DNA of 64,000 nucleotides from Desulforamulus aeronauticus DSM 10349 (GCF_900142375.1 NZ_FRAR01000021.1:1-64000); one strand, 5' to 3'. Counted from the first letter of the stretch, positions 7,845-17,355 are shown. Numbers and translations are program-made. Notes: a model not told the origin generated them from the sequence alone.

Positions 7845-8513
7845 ATGAGACTACTATTGGTGGAAGATGAAAAAAGGTTAGCGGATGCTCTAACCTATAT
7901 TTTAAAGAAAAATAATTACGGCGTGGATACAGCCTACGATGGGGAAACCGGCCAGGCTATGGCCGAGACCGGCGTATATGATGTCATTATTCTGGATCGG
8001 ATGTTGCCCTACAAAGAGGGTGTGGAAATCGTCAAGGCTTTACGCACGCAGGGTATTAGCACCCCAGTGCTCTTATTAACGGCCAAAGATTCCGTGGAAA
8101 ATCGCATCGAAGGGCTGGATGCCGGGGCTGATGATTATCTGATCAAGCCCTTTTCCACCGGGGAGTTACTGGCCAGGGTGCGGGCTTTGGGCAGAAGAAA
8201 GCTTGCTCAACTGGGAGGCGAAAAAATTGAGGCCTATGGCTTGACGTTGGACCCACTCCGCTGCGAGCTAACCAAAGGTGAAGAAGTCATCAAACTCACT
8301 TTAAAGGAGTCCTTGCTCTTGGAGCTTCTGATGCGCAATGTCGGCCAGGTGATTACCAAAGAACAAATCCTGGATCGGGTATGGGGCCTAGACTCAGATG
8401 TAGAAATCAGCAATGTAGAAACTTATGTCCATTACCTGCGTAAGAAGTTAACTTTTTCGGAGGTTTCCATTGGAACGATTCGAGGTGTTGGCTATTGTTT
8501 AAAGGGGATCTAA
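7845..8513 (+). CDS. OmpR-family response regulator (YkoG/CutR-like)
   Basis: 222 residues. Receiver domain with Glu-Asp-Glu pocket, phospho-acceptor Asp in Ile-Leu-Asp-Arg-Met-Leu-Pro and Lys-Pro-Phe switch. The C-terminal winged helix ends in the usual Tyr-Val-His-Tyr-Leu-Arg-Lys and Arg-Gly-Val-Gly-Tyr. I start at ATG 7845, which is 5-6 nt after GGGGTG; the GTG at 7842 is too close. The stop overlaps the kinase start by one base (TAATG), so the pair is translationally coupled. In B. subtilis the similar ykoGH pair lies beside PepSY genes, as here. Confidence 0.9.
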   Translation: MRLLLVEDEKRLADALTYILKKNNYGVDTAYDGETGQAMAETGVYDVIILDRMLPYKEGVEIVKALRTQGISTPVLLLTAKDSVENRIEGLDAGADDYLIKPFSTGELLARVRALGRRKLAQLGGEKIEAYGLTLDPLRCELTKGEEVIKLTLKESLLLELLMRNVGQVITKEQILDRVWGLDSDVEISNVETYVHYLRKKLTFSEVSIGTIRGVGYCLKGI

Positions 8514-9730
8514 TGTTTCGCAACCTTCGCTTAAAGCTTACTTTGATCAACATCTTGATCATGGGCATTCTTTTGCTGCTGTTTATCCTGGGCACCTATT
8601 TTCTGATGGAGCGGCAGATTATCAAGCAGTCCGAAGGGGTCCTGCGGAACCTAGTGGCAGCCATCGAGTCTGGTTCAGCGGATCGGTTAGCGGAATTTGA
8701 CCGTACAGAATATTTTTATGTAACCACCAACCAATCGGGTATCATCCTTAAGACTTATTTTGCTAGGTCGGATCTAGATCAGAGAAAGTATAGTGAAATT
8801 GTGCAAAAAATAGTTTCTGGCAAAAGAGACAAGGGTGATTTTGACTGGCACGATCATTCCTATAGCTTTTTAAGGGTTCCCCTGCAAAAAGGGTCGGGAT
8901 TTTTGGTGGTCTTTGTTAGCATTGAGCGGGATATGGAAATCCTGGGCTTTCTTTTAGCAGCCCTGGCCATTGCCGGTTTGGTCTGTCTGGCATTGGCATT
9001 TTATAGCAGTCTGTTTCTGGCGGATAAGGCGCTGGTCCCCATAAAAAAATCCTGGCAGAGGCAGAGGGATTTTGTGGCTGATGCTTCCCACGAGCTGCGT
9101 ACCCCTCTGGCGGTGATGCAAACAAACCTGGAATTAGTGCTGGGAAATCCCAAGGAAACGGTGGAGGAACAAGCAGTCTGGTTAGAAAATATTGGCACAG
9201 AAGTCACCCACATGGCCAAGTTGGTGGATGATTTGCTTTTCTTAGCCAGAGTGGACTCGGAACAGCAGTTACTGGAACTCAGTCGGTTCTCCCTGGACAG
9301 GGCCATTGGCGAAGTCATTAGACCGTTGCTTCCCTTAGCCGCGGCTAAAGGCATACAGTTGAAGCAAGAAATCGAGGCAGACGTGGATTTTAGTGGGGAT
9401 GAAAAAAGAATCAAACAGCTGGTTGTTATCTTAATTGACAACGCCCTGAAGCACACCCCTGCTGGCGGTGAAGTTACCCTAGCGTTAAGAACCCGTGGCA
9501 CCTGCCTGGAGCTTCTGGTAAAGGATACCGGAGTGGGCATGGCCTCCGAGCATTTAAGCAAGATTTTTGAACGTTTTTACCGCATCGACAACGCCCGCTC
9601 CAACAACCTGGAAGGCACCGGCCTTGGGCTCTCCATCGCAGATTGGATTGTGAAAAGCCACCACGGCTCCATCCAGGTAAAGAGCTCTCCTGGCAAAGGA
9701 ACCTCTTTTCTTGTTACTTTGCCATTATAA
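8513..9730 (+). CDS. Two-component sensor histidine kinase (YkoH-like)
   Basis: 405 residues, start ATG 8513 behind AAAGGGG. Two TM helices (about 8-30 and 145-170) flank a short extracytoplasmic domain of about 110 residues. The HAMP linker is short. The HisKA domain has Ser-His-Glu-Leu-Arg-Thr-Pro-Leu; the HATPase domain has Asp-Asn-Ala-Leu-Lys-His-Thr, Asp-Thr-Gly-Val-Gly and Gly-Thr-Gly-Leu-Gly-Leu. It partners the upstream regulator. The PepSY gene 107 nt downstream has its own activator-dependent looking promoter and is a probable target. Confidence 0.88.
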   Translation: MFRNLRLKLTLINILIMGILLLLFILGTYFLMERQIIKQSEGVLRNLVAAIESGSADRLAEFDRTEYFYVTTNQSGIILKTYFARSDLDQRKYSEIVQKIVSGKRDKGDFDWHDHSYSFLRVPLQKGSGFLVVFVSIERDMEILGFLLAALAIAGLVCLALAFYSSLFLADKALVPIKKSWQRQRDFVADASHELRTPLAVMQTNLELVLGNPKETVEEQAVWLENIGTEVTHMAKLVDDLLFLARVDSEQQLLELSRFSLDRAIGEVIRPLLPLAAAKGIQLKQEIEADVDFSGDEKRIKQLVVILIDNALKHTPAGGEVTLALRTRGTCLELLVKDTGVGMASEHLSKIFERFYRIDNARSNNLEGTGLGLSIADWIVKSHHGSIQVKSSPGKGTSFLVTLPL

Positions 9731-9744
9731 AGTGAGCTAGATGA

Positions 9745-9804
9745 GAAAACTCTCATTTTTCTCCCCCTGTTTCTCCGAGTATTCTCAGAAACCCCTGCTA
9801 GAAT
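9745..9804 (+). promoter_or_regulatory. PepSY gene promoter with 17-bp near-palindrome
   Basis: GAAAACTCTCATTTTTC (9745-9761) is identical to the site at 7023-7039. A TAGAAT -10 candidate lies at 9799-9804 and there is no good -35 hexamer, suggesting activation by a response regulator. The regulator bound could be either of the two OmpR-type proteins nearby. Confidence 0.5.
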
Positions 9805-9837
9805 GAAGGAGAATCAAAAAACAGGAGGTCATCCATA

Positions 9838-10524
9838 ATGAACAAAAAAATGTTAGGTACCATTGCCGGTTTAGGTCTCGTTGCTTCCAGTATGCTTGGT
9901 GGCATTGCTTATGCTGATAAGGGCATGGGACAAGCTAATTTGTCCGAGCAAAATGCCCAGGCCATTGCCCAGAAGGCACACCCCGGAGCAAGCATTCTGA
10001 ATGTCGAGCAGGAAAAGGAAGCTGGTAAAGTGATCTTTTCCGTAGACTTGGCCGACCAGACCCAAAAGTACGAGGTTACCATAAATTCCGTTGATGGTAA
10101 AATTCTGCAAGACAAGGCTGAAAAGTTGGCATACCGCTCCAGTGTTCTGGTACAGGAAGCAGCCGGTCAGGAGTTAAACGACCAGGAAGAATCCAAATTA
10201 CTCCTGTCCCTCACTAAAATCAACCTGACCGATGCCATCAATAATGCCTTAACCGCTTTCCCAGGCCAAGTTGTGAAGGCTGAACTGGAGGAGGAAGATG
10301 GTCAACTAATCTACTCCGTAGATGTTCTCACCAGCGCTGGTCTGCAGGAGGTTGTTGTAGATCCTGGTAATGGCAAGGTGCTGTATAACGAATTAGAGTC
10401 AGCGGATAAGGAAGATACTGATATCCAAGATAATGACAGCCAAGATAACGATAGCCACGACCAGGACACCGAACAAAGCTCCAATGAGCAAGGCGACCAG
10501 GAAGATGATGATGATCAAGACTAG
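9838..10524 (+). CDS. Exported PepSY-domain protein with acidic tail
   Basis: 228 residues with an AGGAGG site before the ATG. A signal peptide (residues 1-26, ending Ala-Tyr-Ala) is followed by two PepSY repeats (about 35-95 and 125-185), each with the pattern Ala-x-Ala-Gly or Pro-Gly, then a beta strand of the type IxSVDV and a Gly-Lys-(I/V)-L turn. The last 40 residues are almost all Asp, Gln, Ser and Glu, and could bind cations. PepSY domains are thought to inhibit proteases or act as periplasmic sensors. The gene follows an RR-HK pair, as in the Bacillus yko cluster. Confidence 0.85.
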   Translation: MNKKMLGTIAGLGLVASSMLGGIAYADKGMGQANLSEQNAQAIAQKAHPGASILNVEQEKEAGKVIFSVDLADQTQKYEVTINSVDGKILQDKAEKLAYRSSVLVQEAAGQELNDQEESKLLLSLTKINLTDAINNALTAFPGQVVKAELEEEDGQLIYSVDVLTSAGLQEVVVDPGNGKVLYNELESADKEDTDIQDNDSQDNDSHDQDTEQSSNEQGDQEDDDDQD

Positions 10525-10545
10525 CCTAATCGGTTAAAACAGTAC

Positions 10546-10584
10546 GCATAGGCTATCATTTCTTGCCGAAATGATAGCCTATGC
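10546..10584 (+). terminator. Terminator of the PepSY gene
   Basis: Perfect 17-bp stem (GCATAGGCTATCATTTC / GAAATGATAGCCTATGC) with a 5-nt loop, followed by TTCATTTT. Confidence 0.85.
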
Positions 10585-10616
10585 TTCATTTTACATATAA
10601 CAAGGAGACCGCTACC

Positions 10617-12137
10617 ATGAAGTCCCTAAGCAAAAAAATCCCCCTCTTATTGGGCGTTACATTGGCTATCATTTTTCTTCTAGTGGGCTACTACACCTGG
10701 CAACAGGGCAAGGAAGAAATTGATACAATGGCCCAGGAACAGGCCCAAAGTATCGTGACTGCTTTAGATGCCAGTATTGGCTCGGCCGACCGCATGGCCG
10801 ACCACCTTTGGCTGCAGGGTTTAGTGAAACGGCTGGCCACCAGAGGCATTGTAGAAGAAATTAGCTTGCATGAAGCAAATCATAACTATGAGGTAACAGC
10901 TAGTTCCGACCCTAAAAAAGTTGGTGAAAAGGCCGATCCGGAGGACATTGCTGCTGCGAAGAAAGACCAAGTGGTGATGCTTGAGACGGTAGAAAACGGT
11001 CAACGGATCATGGATATTACCGCTCCTCTCCATGAGGGCAACCAGTTAATTGGCTCAGCTGGCATTAAAATTAGTATGGCCTCCGTGGCACGCAAAACTT
11101 CAGCGATTATCAGAGCCACCTTTATTACCATGACCCTGGGCTGGATTGTATCGATTCTTTTTCTTTCCTGGCTGATTTTAAAATTAGTGGTTAAGCCTGT
11201 TCAGAATTTAAGCCTGCTGGCCGATCACGTTGCAGCTGGTAATCTAACCGTAGGGGATATTCATCTTAAGGGACACCCAGATGAAATAGGCCGTTTAGCA
11301 CAGTCCTTTAGTAAAATGAAAAACAGCTTAAAGGATATTATGAGTCAGCAAGTTGGCATGTCTAAAGCCCTCACAACCTCTGCCCTGGAGCTTACACAGC
11401 AGGTCAGGTATATTAAAGAAGGGGCAACCAGAAATGAAACCGTTTCCGAGGAAATTTTATCTACAGTGGTTCAGGTGGCTCAGGATGCTAATCAAGTTTC
11501 CTCAACTGCCGAGGAGGTTTCTCAAAGTGCCAATCGAGGCATGCAAAATATGGAGCAGGTGAATCAACAGATGGACGCCATAATTCAGTCCAGCGAAGAA
11601 ACGGTTCGAGTCATTGGTGATCTAAATAAAACCCTAGGGAAGGTAAATCAAATTGTGGTGGTTATTCAAGAGATTACCGAACGAACCAACATCCTAGCCC
11701 TAAATGCCACCATTGAGGCCGCTCGGGCCGGTGAGCATGGCTATGGTTTTAGCGTAGTAGCTGAAGAAGTTAAGCGGTTAGCAGAGCAATCGTCCACAGC
11801 AGCCGGGGAAATTGACCAATTGATCGCAAGGGTTCGCCTGGATTCCCAAAAAGGGTTAGAAACCATAATGGGTGGCAATACCCGGGTAAAAGCTGGAGTC
11901 ACGGTTATGCGAGAAGTGGGTCAAGATTTTCAAAATATTATCCAACTGATGGATCAAGTGGTCACACAGTTTCAAAGTTTAGCGGCAGCTGTTAAGCAAA
12001 TCCCTGAAGGAGTCGAAAACATTGTCGACAGCACCAGGGAGCAGACCGCCGCATTAGAGAATGTGGCCTCTGCTTCTGTGCATCTTTCACAAATATCAAA
12101 TGAGATCGATCGGGCAACGGAAAAATTTAAAATTTGA
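10617..12137 (+). CDS. Methyl-accepting chemotaxis protein
   Basis: 506 residues, start ATG 10617 behind AAGGAG; an upstream in-frame ATG at 10581 lies inside the preceding terminator stem. TM1 (about 8-26), an extracytoplasmic single-Cache domain with Pro-Lys-Lys-Val-Gly-Glu and Gly-Ser-Ala-Gly-Ile-Lys, TM2 (about 165-188), HAMP (190-245), then a long coiled-coil signalling domain whose hairpin tip has [10 protein letters not shown]. The Gly-Val-Thr-Val pattern and absence of a C-terminal pentapeptide suggest methylation by a non-tethered CheR. The ligand is unknown. Confidence 0.9.
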   Translation: MKSLSKKIPLLLGVTLAIIFLLVGYYTWQQGKEEIDTMAQEQAQSIVTALDASIGSADRMADHLWLQGLVKRLATRGIVEEISLHEANHNYEVTASSDPKKVGEKADPEDIAAAKKDQVVMLETVENGQRIMDITAPLHEGNQLIGSAGIKISMASVARKTSAIIRATFITMTLGWIVSILFLSWLILKLVVKPVQNLSLLADHVAAGNLTVGDIHLKGHPDEIGRLAQSFSKMKNSLKDIMSQQVGMSKALTTSALELTQQVRYIKEGATRNETVSEEILSTVVQVAQDANQVSSTAEEVSQSANRGMQNMEQVNQQMDAIIQSSEETVRVIGDLNKTLGKVNQIVVVIQEITERTNILALNATIEAARAGEHGYGFSVVAEEVKRLAEQSSTAAGEIDQLIARVRLDSQKGLETIMGGNTRVKAGVTVMREVGQDFQNIIQLMDQVVTQFQSLAAAVKQIPEGVENIVDSTREQTAALENVASASVHLSQISNEIDRATEKFKI

Positions 12138-12159
12138 CATACGACGGATCACTTCCGAA

Positions 12160-12204
12160 ATATAAACACGAACCTCTTTTGAAAGGATGTTCGTGTTTTA
12201 TATT
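12160..12204 (+). terminator. Terminator of the chemoreceptor gene
   Basis: ATATAAACACGAAC pairs with GTTCGTGTTTTATAT across a 15-nt loop. It lies 22 nt after the stop and a T-run forms the end of the stem. Confidence 0.8.
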
Positions 12205-12433
12205 ATCGGTCATACGCATAGAACGTTAATTCCCCCTACGCCAGCTTTTACCAGGGTATCTATTCTAGAACCTTTTTATCCTCACCATCATGTTAGTTTC
12301 TTTCATTTCCATCGGTCACCTGCGGCAGCGTGCCTTTTAGGGTATTTCCCTGGGTCTGACACCCTGCCTTTCCTCCGGGTCCTGGCCTTCGTGCCAGCCC
12401 ACGCTGGCTGGTCTTCTGGGTCGGCACAAAGGC
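12205..12433. other. Intergenic region, no supported gene
   Basis: GC-rich stretch between the chemoreceptor terminator and the peptidase fragment. It may be decayed 3' sequence of the phage-type peptidase gene, but I cannot align it to the family. No promoter, repeat or RNA stands out. Confidence 0.4.
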
Positions 12434-12637
12434 TCACAGGTCGGCAGACATTGGGGGTGGGGCAGCGGTAGCGCTATTCACCAGTACTGGTTTTCCAACT
12501 GGCAGGTGAAGGATTTCAAGCCTACTGACTAACTCCCCTTGAATGAGCAACCTACCACAACATCGGCAAGCCAGCTCTCCTTCTGTAAAGTGGGGCGATA
12601 GCTGCTGGCCGGGTTTAGCTTTCTTAGCTACTTCCAC
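12434..12637 (-). pseudogene. Phage-type peptidase M15 (endolysin) fragment
   Basis: The GTG start at 12637 follows GGAGGG. The first 50 residues contain Leu-Ser-Pro-His-Phe-Thr-Glu-Gly-Glu and Cys-Arg-Cys-Cys-Gly, then Val-Gly-Lys-Pro-Val-Leu-Val-Asn-Ser, which match the N-terminal half of M15 (YcbK/VanY-like) D,L-carboxypeptidases and phage endolysins. Just after Asn-Ser the frame is lost: one extra G would restore Asn-Ser-Gly-Tyr-Arg-Cys-Pro, the family's metal-site motif. The sequence beyond does not resemble the catalytic domain, so the gene is dead. It follows a broken YvrJ gene in the same orientation, making a decayed lysis cassette. Confidence 0.7.
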
Positions 12638-12646
12638 TGCTCCCTC

Positions 12647-12825
12647 CTAGAGGTTATCGATCAATTCGTTAATCTCTTTCATGTCCATTTGCCGGGCGAT
12701 GGTGATACTTAAGAGGTTAATACTTTTTTGCAATTCCCGAATGGTGGTTCCAGGCGGAGTAGCAGGTAACCCACCACCACCATTGGGAAACCATAGTTCG
12801 AGGCTAGTCTAAAAAGTTCCTCCAT
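12647..12825 (-). pseudogene. YvrJ-family small membrane protein, frameshifted
   Basis: From an ATG at 12825 the frame reads Met-Glu-Glu-Leu-Phe-Arg-Leu-Ala, then Gly-Phe-Pro-Met-Val-Val-Val-Gly-Tyr-Leu-Leu-Leu-Arg-Leu-Glu, the typical YvrJ N-terminal helix. It then shifts frame. The continuation, Arg-Glu-Leu-Gln-Lys-Ser-Ile-Asn-Leu-Leu to a TAG at 12647, is in another frame; one missing base near the Leu-Glu-Pro codons accounts for it. The repaired protein would be 59 residues. YvrJ proteins are small one-TM proteins often found with phage-like lysis genes. The stop codon overlaps the ribosome site of the peptidase fragment. Confidence 0.7.
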
Positions 12826-12905
12826 TGCTTTTCCCTTCTTTATTGTATATTCCGCCGTGTCAGAGCCACCCATTAGCTCATTTTAGCCCGGAATGTTGTT
12901 GGTGA

Positions 12906-14273
12906 TCATTCAAGCTGATCTAGATTTGGACTATACACTACAGTGTCAAAGTTCCCTTTTGGAGATTTCTTCAATAAATAAACAGGTCTACCCAATTCTT
13001 TTGTTAAATCATCAAAGTAGACAAGAATTCTGTTTTCTTTTTGTACATAAGATTGACAACGCTTATAAAGTTTAAGGAATGCCCATGCTAAAACGTTATT
13101 AATTGTTAGCTGGGCAGTATTATAATCTATATCCCCTTCAACAAATTGTTTTTGAATACTATATATATATCCTATACAGTTTTTGTCAGGTATGTAAGAA
13201 CCTTCATCTATTTCTTCCGGGGGCCAATTTTCAGGTTTTTTATCAATGCGATAAAATCTATCTTTCTTTTCAACTATACATCTGAAATAGACATAACTGA
13301 ACGGTTCTAATATAATTTCTTCAGTTCCCCAGGTTGTAATATTATGTAAATATCTCTGGTGTTTTTTATTGATAATTTGTTTTCTTATAAATCTGCAAAC
13401 CGATTTATATATTTTCCAATAACAATCATTTATATCTATGTATTGACTCTCATTTAGTCGAGCCGAAAACTTATTGCGGCCAGTTTTTACATTAAAATAT
13501 ATTATATTAGAACCAACTTTAGAGAAATAACTATTCACTGCCCAACTAGAACTCTTATCAATAACTAATTCATTGTCAAGCAACAATATATTATGAATAA
13601 AGAATGAAGTTGTTTTTGAAGCTATACGGTCTTCAAAAGAGGAGGGGTTTTTTATGTTTTTAACATTTGATAAGGGTCCAAAACAATTTAAGCAGATGTT
13701 TGTACACTCTTCCATTGAATCAATGCTTAACTTATTAATAGCTTTAATGTTATAATTATTTATTATATATGGAATAGGTTTTTTGCAAGTGGGACATACT
13801 GAATGTAATTTTTCGTTATGAATCAAGCAATTCTTAACAGATTTAGTCTGAAAATAGGTATAGTGATGCCCCATTGACATACAAATTGGGCAATACCTAA
13901 GATTATGATCTGTGTAGTTATTTAAAAAATTTGATTGAAATTCCCTCACTGGTCTATATCTTCCTAAATAATAGTTATTTTCCTCTAGATATTCTAATAT
14001 TGGGGCATAACTACTATTCCTTATTATTTCCAAGTCAAAATTAAGTCTTTCAAAAAATGCAATATTTCTAGTGCCTATTTTCAAGCACATCTCCTCTTCA
14101 AAAGGATCTTTTGCATTTAGTATTAGTTTTCTAAGATCCCTAACATTCCACATGTTTGAAAACGCTAATTTTATGATTATATTTCTTAGAGATTCCCCAT
14201 TTTTTACCCATGCATTATTCCATGTAATTGAACTTTGATTACTGCTAGATGGACTTATCAACTTAAAGAACAT
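12906..14273 (-). CDS. tniQ: TniQ/TnsD-family target selector
   Basis: 455 residues. The N-terminal half has the TniQ zinc-binding layout: Cys128-x2-Cys131, His136/137, Cys149, His152, then Cys160-x2-Cys163 (Arg-Tyr-Cys-Pro-Ile-Cys ... Val-Cys-Pro-Thr-Cys). A further Cys set (Cys-Leu-Asn-Cys) follows around residue 190. TniQ/TnsD proteins recognise the insertion target or bridge to a targeting complex and recruit TnsC. The C-terminal extension of about 250 residues is longer than in CRISPR-associated TniQ and is closer to TnsD, suggesting direct binding of a fixed DNA site. The start ATG has only a weak GGTAGTGAAG site. Confidence 0.75.
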   Translation of the reverse strand: MFFKLISPSSSNQSSITWNNAWVKNGESLRNIIIKLAFSNMWNVRDLRKLILNAKDPFEEEMCLKIGTRNIAFFERLNFDLEIIRNSSYAPILEYLEENNYYLGRYRPVREFQSNFLNNYTDHNLRYCPICMSMGHHYTYFQTKSVKNCLIHNEKLHSVCPTCKKPIPYIINNYNIKAINKLSIDSMEECTNICLNCFGPLSNVKNIKNPSSFEDRIASKTTSFFIHNILLLDNELVIDKSSSWAVNSYFSKVGSNIIYFNVKTGRNKFSARLNESQYIDINDCYWKIYKSVCRFIRKQIINKKHQRYLHNITTWGTEEIILEPFSYVYFRCIVEKKDRFYRIDKKPENWPPEEIDEGSYIPDKNCIGYIYSIQKQFVEGDIDYNTAQLTINNVLAWAFLKLYKRCQSYVQKENRILVYFDDLTKELGRPVYLLKKSPKGNFDTVVYSPNLDQLE

Positions 14274-14289
14274 TTATTGCTTCACTACC

Positions 14290-15276
14290 TTACCCTTGGA
14301 GTCCTAGTTCTGCCTGAATATAACCAGATTGCCTTATGGATTCTTCAAGCATACTGTGATTAATCCATTCGGATGGCTTTTTACTGTGCAGTCCGTATTC
14401 CTTGAAGAGATACTCAATCGTACTAGTGAGATATTTCATGGGTATCTCAGGTTTTCCACTTAACTTTACTTCAATTCTTTTATTAGTAAAAATATTGAAC
14501 ATTTTTTCAGAGAATGTACTAATTCTATGCCCAGTACTAAAAGCCTCCGGAAAGAAGTAATTTGTAAAAGAAATATTACTCCCTTCTGGATATTCAGTCA
14601 ATTCATCGTAGCCTTCGAGTAATTCTTTAATATCTTCTTCAGTTCTGATACCACTAAATGCATACTCTCTTACCATGAATCTACCAACTATCTGTTGGCG
14701 TTCTTGCTCAATAAAAGTACTTCTACGGTGTCGTAATTCTTTTTGACCCACCAAAAGGTAGAACACGTAATACCCCTTAGATTCTAACGCATTATAGATA
14801 TCCATAAGCCAATAATAGTGAGGTTCAAGAAGATGTTGGGCTTCATCAATAAACAAAACCATCATACCCTTTTGACTTTTATCAATTTCATTAGAAAGAT
14901 GGTTTATTAACCTTCTCCTTTTTTCATCGGAGTTTCCTTTACTTATCAGGTCATGTCCTGAAGAAGCTAGCAAATCTTCATAAAATCTTTTTTCTCTTGC
15001 ATACTGCTGCCATGTTTGGTTTATGGTGAAAATTGGAATATCACCATAGCCATCCTGTAAATATACCTTTAGAGCCCTCAATGCAAAAGTTTTTCCTAAA
15101 CGTGGTCGTCCGTATATTATTGCACCTGTGTCTTTTTTATCAATACAGGCAGATATATTCTGGATAACTTCATTGACAGGAGGAGTTGATAGGATATATC
15201 TTTTGGTATTAATCGGATGAAGTTTAGGGTCTAGTAAATCTATATTGATTCCGTTTAAAATGCTTGGTTTTACCAA
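14290..15276 (-). CDS. tnsC: TnsC/TniB-family AAA+ transposition regulator
   Basis: 328 residues from a TTG behind AGAGGTGAG. AAA+ ATPase with Walker A Gly-Arg-Pro-Arg-Leu-Gly-Lys-Thr (residues 56-63) and Walker B Val-Leu-Phe-Ile-Asp-Glu-Ala-Gln-His (Asp144, Glu145). A later Gly-Gln-Lys-Glu-Leu segment resembles sensor 1 and Gln-Gln-Ile-Val-Gly-Arg-Phe fits the arginine-finger region of TnsC/TniB. TnsC polymerises on target DNA in the ATP form and links the target selector to the TnsAB transposase. It lies between tnsB and tniQ. Confidence 0.88.
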   Translation of the reverse strand: MVKPSILNGINIDLLDPKLHPINTKRYILSTPPVNEVIQNISACIDKKDTGAIIYGRPRLGKTFALRALKVYLQDGYGDIPIFTINQTWQQYAREKRFYEDLLASSGHDLISKGNSDEKRRRLINHLSNEIDKSQKGMMVLFIDEAQHLLEPHYYWLMDIYNALESKGYYVFYLLVGQKELRHRRSTFIEQERQQIVGRFMVREYAFSGIRTEEDIKELLEGYDELTEYPEGSNISFTNYFFPEAFSTGHRISTFSEKMFNIFTNKRIEVKLSGKPEIPMKYLTSTIEYLFKEYGLHSKKPSEWINHSMLEESIRQSGYIQAELGLQG

Positions 15277-15291
15277 TCGAATCTCACCTCT

Positions 15292-17355
15292 TTAAAATAC
15301 TATTGCTTTTTTCAACAATCTTAACTTAGGTGTATTAACCGAATTATTATCACCGTTGTCTATTTTGTTAAAGTTTGTTTCATTTGATCTCTCACTTGCT
15401 TCATCTTTTGTAATATTATTTTCTGTATTTGCTTTTTTGGATTTATTATTAGCGTTAGTGGGGGTTAGGTTGTCTTCATGGACAATATTATCATAGTCTC
15501 CAGATTCTTCCGCACCTCTTATTAAAGTGACCAATGCATTAGCGGAAGCTCTATCTTTTTTGCTTTTCTCGCGTAGAAAATTTTGATATATTATAATAGG
15601 GTCATCATTTGAAAGGTAATGTAGTTGTTTTTCATTATATAGCTGTATTATAGTTTCTCTAGTTTTTAAACTGTGTTTAGTTCTCCCCCACCCACCTACA
15701 GCATATAATTCTCCAAGTTCTGCGCCACTAGGTAAATATGCACGAATTCTTCTTACATCGTCAATATCAATCTCCAGACTCAAGGTTTTGCCAATTAGAT
15801 CTGGGGAATCAGCTAATATTGAACTGGTATATCTTGCGTTCTTCCAATTAATATAAGGTCTTCTGCCTTGCTTAATATTACCTACGACTTTTCTCTTATC
15901 AGTCATTGTGAAAAACCTAAGATTATCTCTCTCAGATTCAGGCAATATTCTTATCTCAAATCTGGGTTCCTCAGATTCATACGGTGTTAATCTTTGTTTT
16001 AAAGTCTCAAGTGGGGAATGCCAATACAGTTCAGAATGGGGCTCTCCATTATAATTTGCTATAACTACATCTGATAGTTCTTCCAATTCATCGTGGGTTA
16101 TTTTATATTGTAAAGCCATTTTTTCGGGATTCTGTCTTCTTATATCACTTGTTGAAGATCCTGTAGTGCTTGGCAACCTATGACCAAAACTTTCCTCCAA
16201 CGTTCGGTAAAAGGTCTCTTGTATTGATCTAAATTCCGGCGTTTCAACAGGACCTCTAATTACGGATGAATATAAGTAGTTTTCTAATCTGTCTACAACG
16301 ATCTGAGAAATATTTGATTTTGCATTATCATAACTTATCTCATCCCATAGGCCCCAAGCACATTCTTTAATATCCGATGGCATGCCAGCATCTTTATTAT
16401 ATGTAAGCCCAGGTATTTGAAGTTCCTTTTTTTTCCACGGAACTATTGCATTTTGAATGCACCTTAACACATCTTCAGATGTGTAATTTTCGTGAAAGGA
16501 AATGTATTTACCCAATATGCACCGTGTTGCAGTATCTATAATAGTTAAAATCCATAGTCTTTTTAATAATTGAGTTTGAGTATCTCCGTTGGGTAATTTG
16601 AAAATTACCATCATTAAGTAATCTATTCTATGAGCGTCAAATTCCACTCTATGATATGGACGGTCAACATAGTACCTCTCTTCTTGCGGTACATTTCGGG
16701 CTAGTCTTCCAGCTCTTTCTCCATAACGTGATTTGGCAGCAGTTGCGAAATGTCGTTCTTCAAGAAGTTTACAAAAAGTTCTTAATGAACTCCACGCGAT
16801 TTTTTTAGTATTAAAAGGATACATATGACTCTCAATACCAAGCGCCCGGCATTTATCCCTAAACCTTCTGTGCATAACCTTAAAACTAATTCTATTCTCT
16901 AAAAGAAGTTCAGGATCTTTGTGCTTTTTAATTCCGAGCCATTCTTTTTTTATATAATCTTCTAATTCTGGATAAGAGTCTAATAGGTTTCTAAATGCAC
17001 CTGACAGGCCTCCATATTTCGAATGCGGTTTGCATTCTGATAAATCTTTGCTTTTTCTCTCTTTAACAGTTGTGTTTGGTATTAATGCACGATATCCCCA
17101 AATATCCCCATCTGGATGTTCCATTAAACATCTATTTACGAGTGTACTTAGCCATCTTCTGGAGATCCCGTGTATTGTAGCAATATCCTCCACTTTCCTT
17201 TTTCCCTGGAGATAATCATCAACAGCACTTTTTCTATTTAAATAAATTTCCCTTTCCTTTTCTGGTAATGAATCAGGAAAAACTTGTTTCCAAACGGAAG
17301 TATCTATTCTGTCAATGCTCATTAAAGCTTTAGAAGTTACTCTTGGTTTTGGCAC
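15292..17355 (-). CDS. tnsB: TnsB-family DDE transposase
   Basis: 687 residues from a GTG behind GGAGG. An N-terminal HTH region (about 35-90, with Ile-Ala-Thr-Ile-His-Gly-Ile-Ser-Arg-Arg-Trp) is followed by an integrase-fold catalytic core. The triad is Asp240 (Glu-Phe-Asp-Ala-His), Asp343 (Ser-Tyr-Asp-Asn-Ala) and Glu380 (Ser-Ile-Gln-Glu-Thr-Phe), giving DD-36-E as in the Mu/TnsB group. A beta-barrel and a Ser/Asn/Lys-rich C-terminal tail (from about 620) that should contact TnsC follow. TnsB cuts the 3' transposon ends and joins them to target. The start overlaps tnsA by 19 nt. Confidence 0.88.
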   Translation of the reverse strand: MPKPRVTSKALMSIDRIDTSVWKQVFPDSLPEKEREIYLNRKSAVDDYLQGKRKVEDIATIHGISRRWLSTLVNRCLMEHPDGDIWGYRALIPNTTVKERKSKDLSECKPHSKYGGLSGAFRNLLDSYPELEDYIKKEWLGIKKHKDPELLLENRISFKVMHRRFRDKCRALGIESHMYPFNTKKIAWSSLRTFCKLLEERHFATAAKSRYGERAGRLARNVPQEERYYVDRPYHRVEFDAHRIDYLMMVIFKLPNGDTQTQLLKRLWILTIIDTATRCILGKYISFHENYTSEDVLRCIQNAIVPWKKKELQIPGLTYNKDAGMPSDIKECAWGLWDEISYDNAKSNISQIVVDRLENYLYSSVIRGPVETPEFRSIQETFYRTLEESFGHRLPSTTGSSTSDIRRQNPEKMALQYKITHDELEELSDVVIANYNGEPHSELYWHSPLETLKQRLTPYESEEPRFEIRILPESERDNLRFFTMTDKRKVVGNIKQGRRPYINWKNARYTSSILADSPDLIGKTLSLEIDIDDVRRIRAYLPSGAELGELYAVGGWGRTKHSLKTRETIIQLYNEKQLHYLSNDDPIIIYQNFLREKSKKDRASANALVTLIRGAEESGDYDNIVHEDNLTPTNANNKSKKANTENNITKDEASERSNETNFNKIDNGDNNSVNTPKLRLLKKAIVF

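Noticed and set aside
12840-12995. Left end of the Tn7-like element at GTGTCA (12858), or weak site near 12973
   Set aside because: Only TGTCA and a 60 percent match to the right-end repeat were found; no target duplication with the right side.
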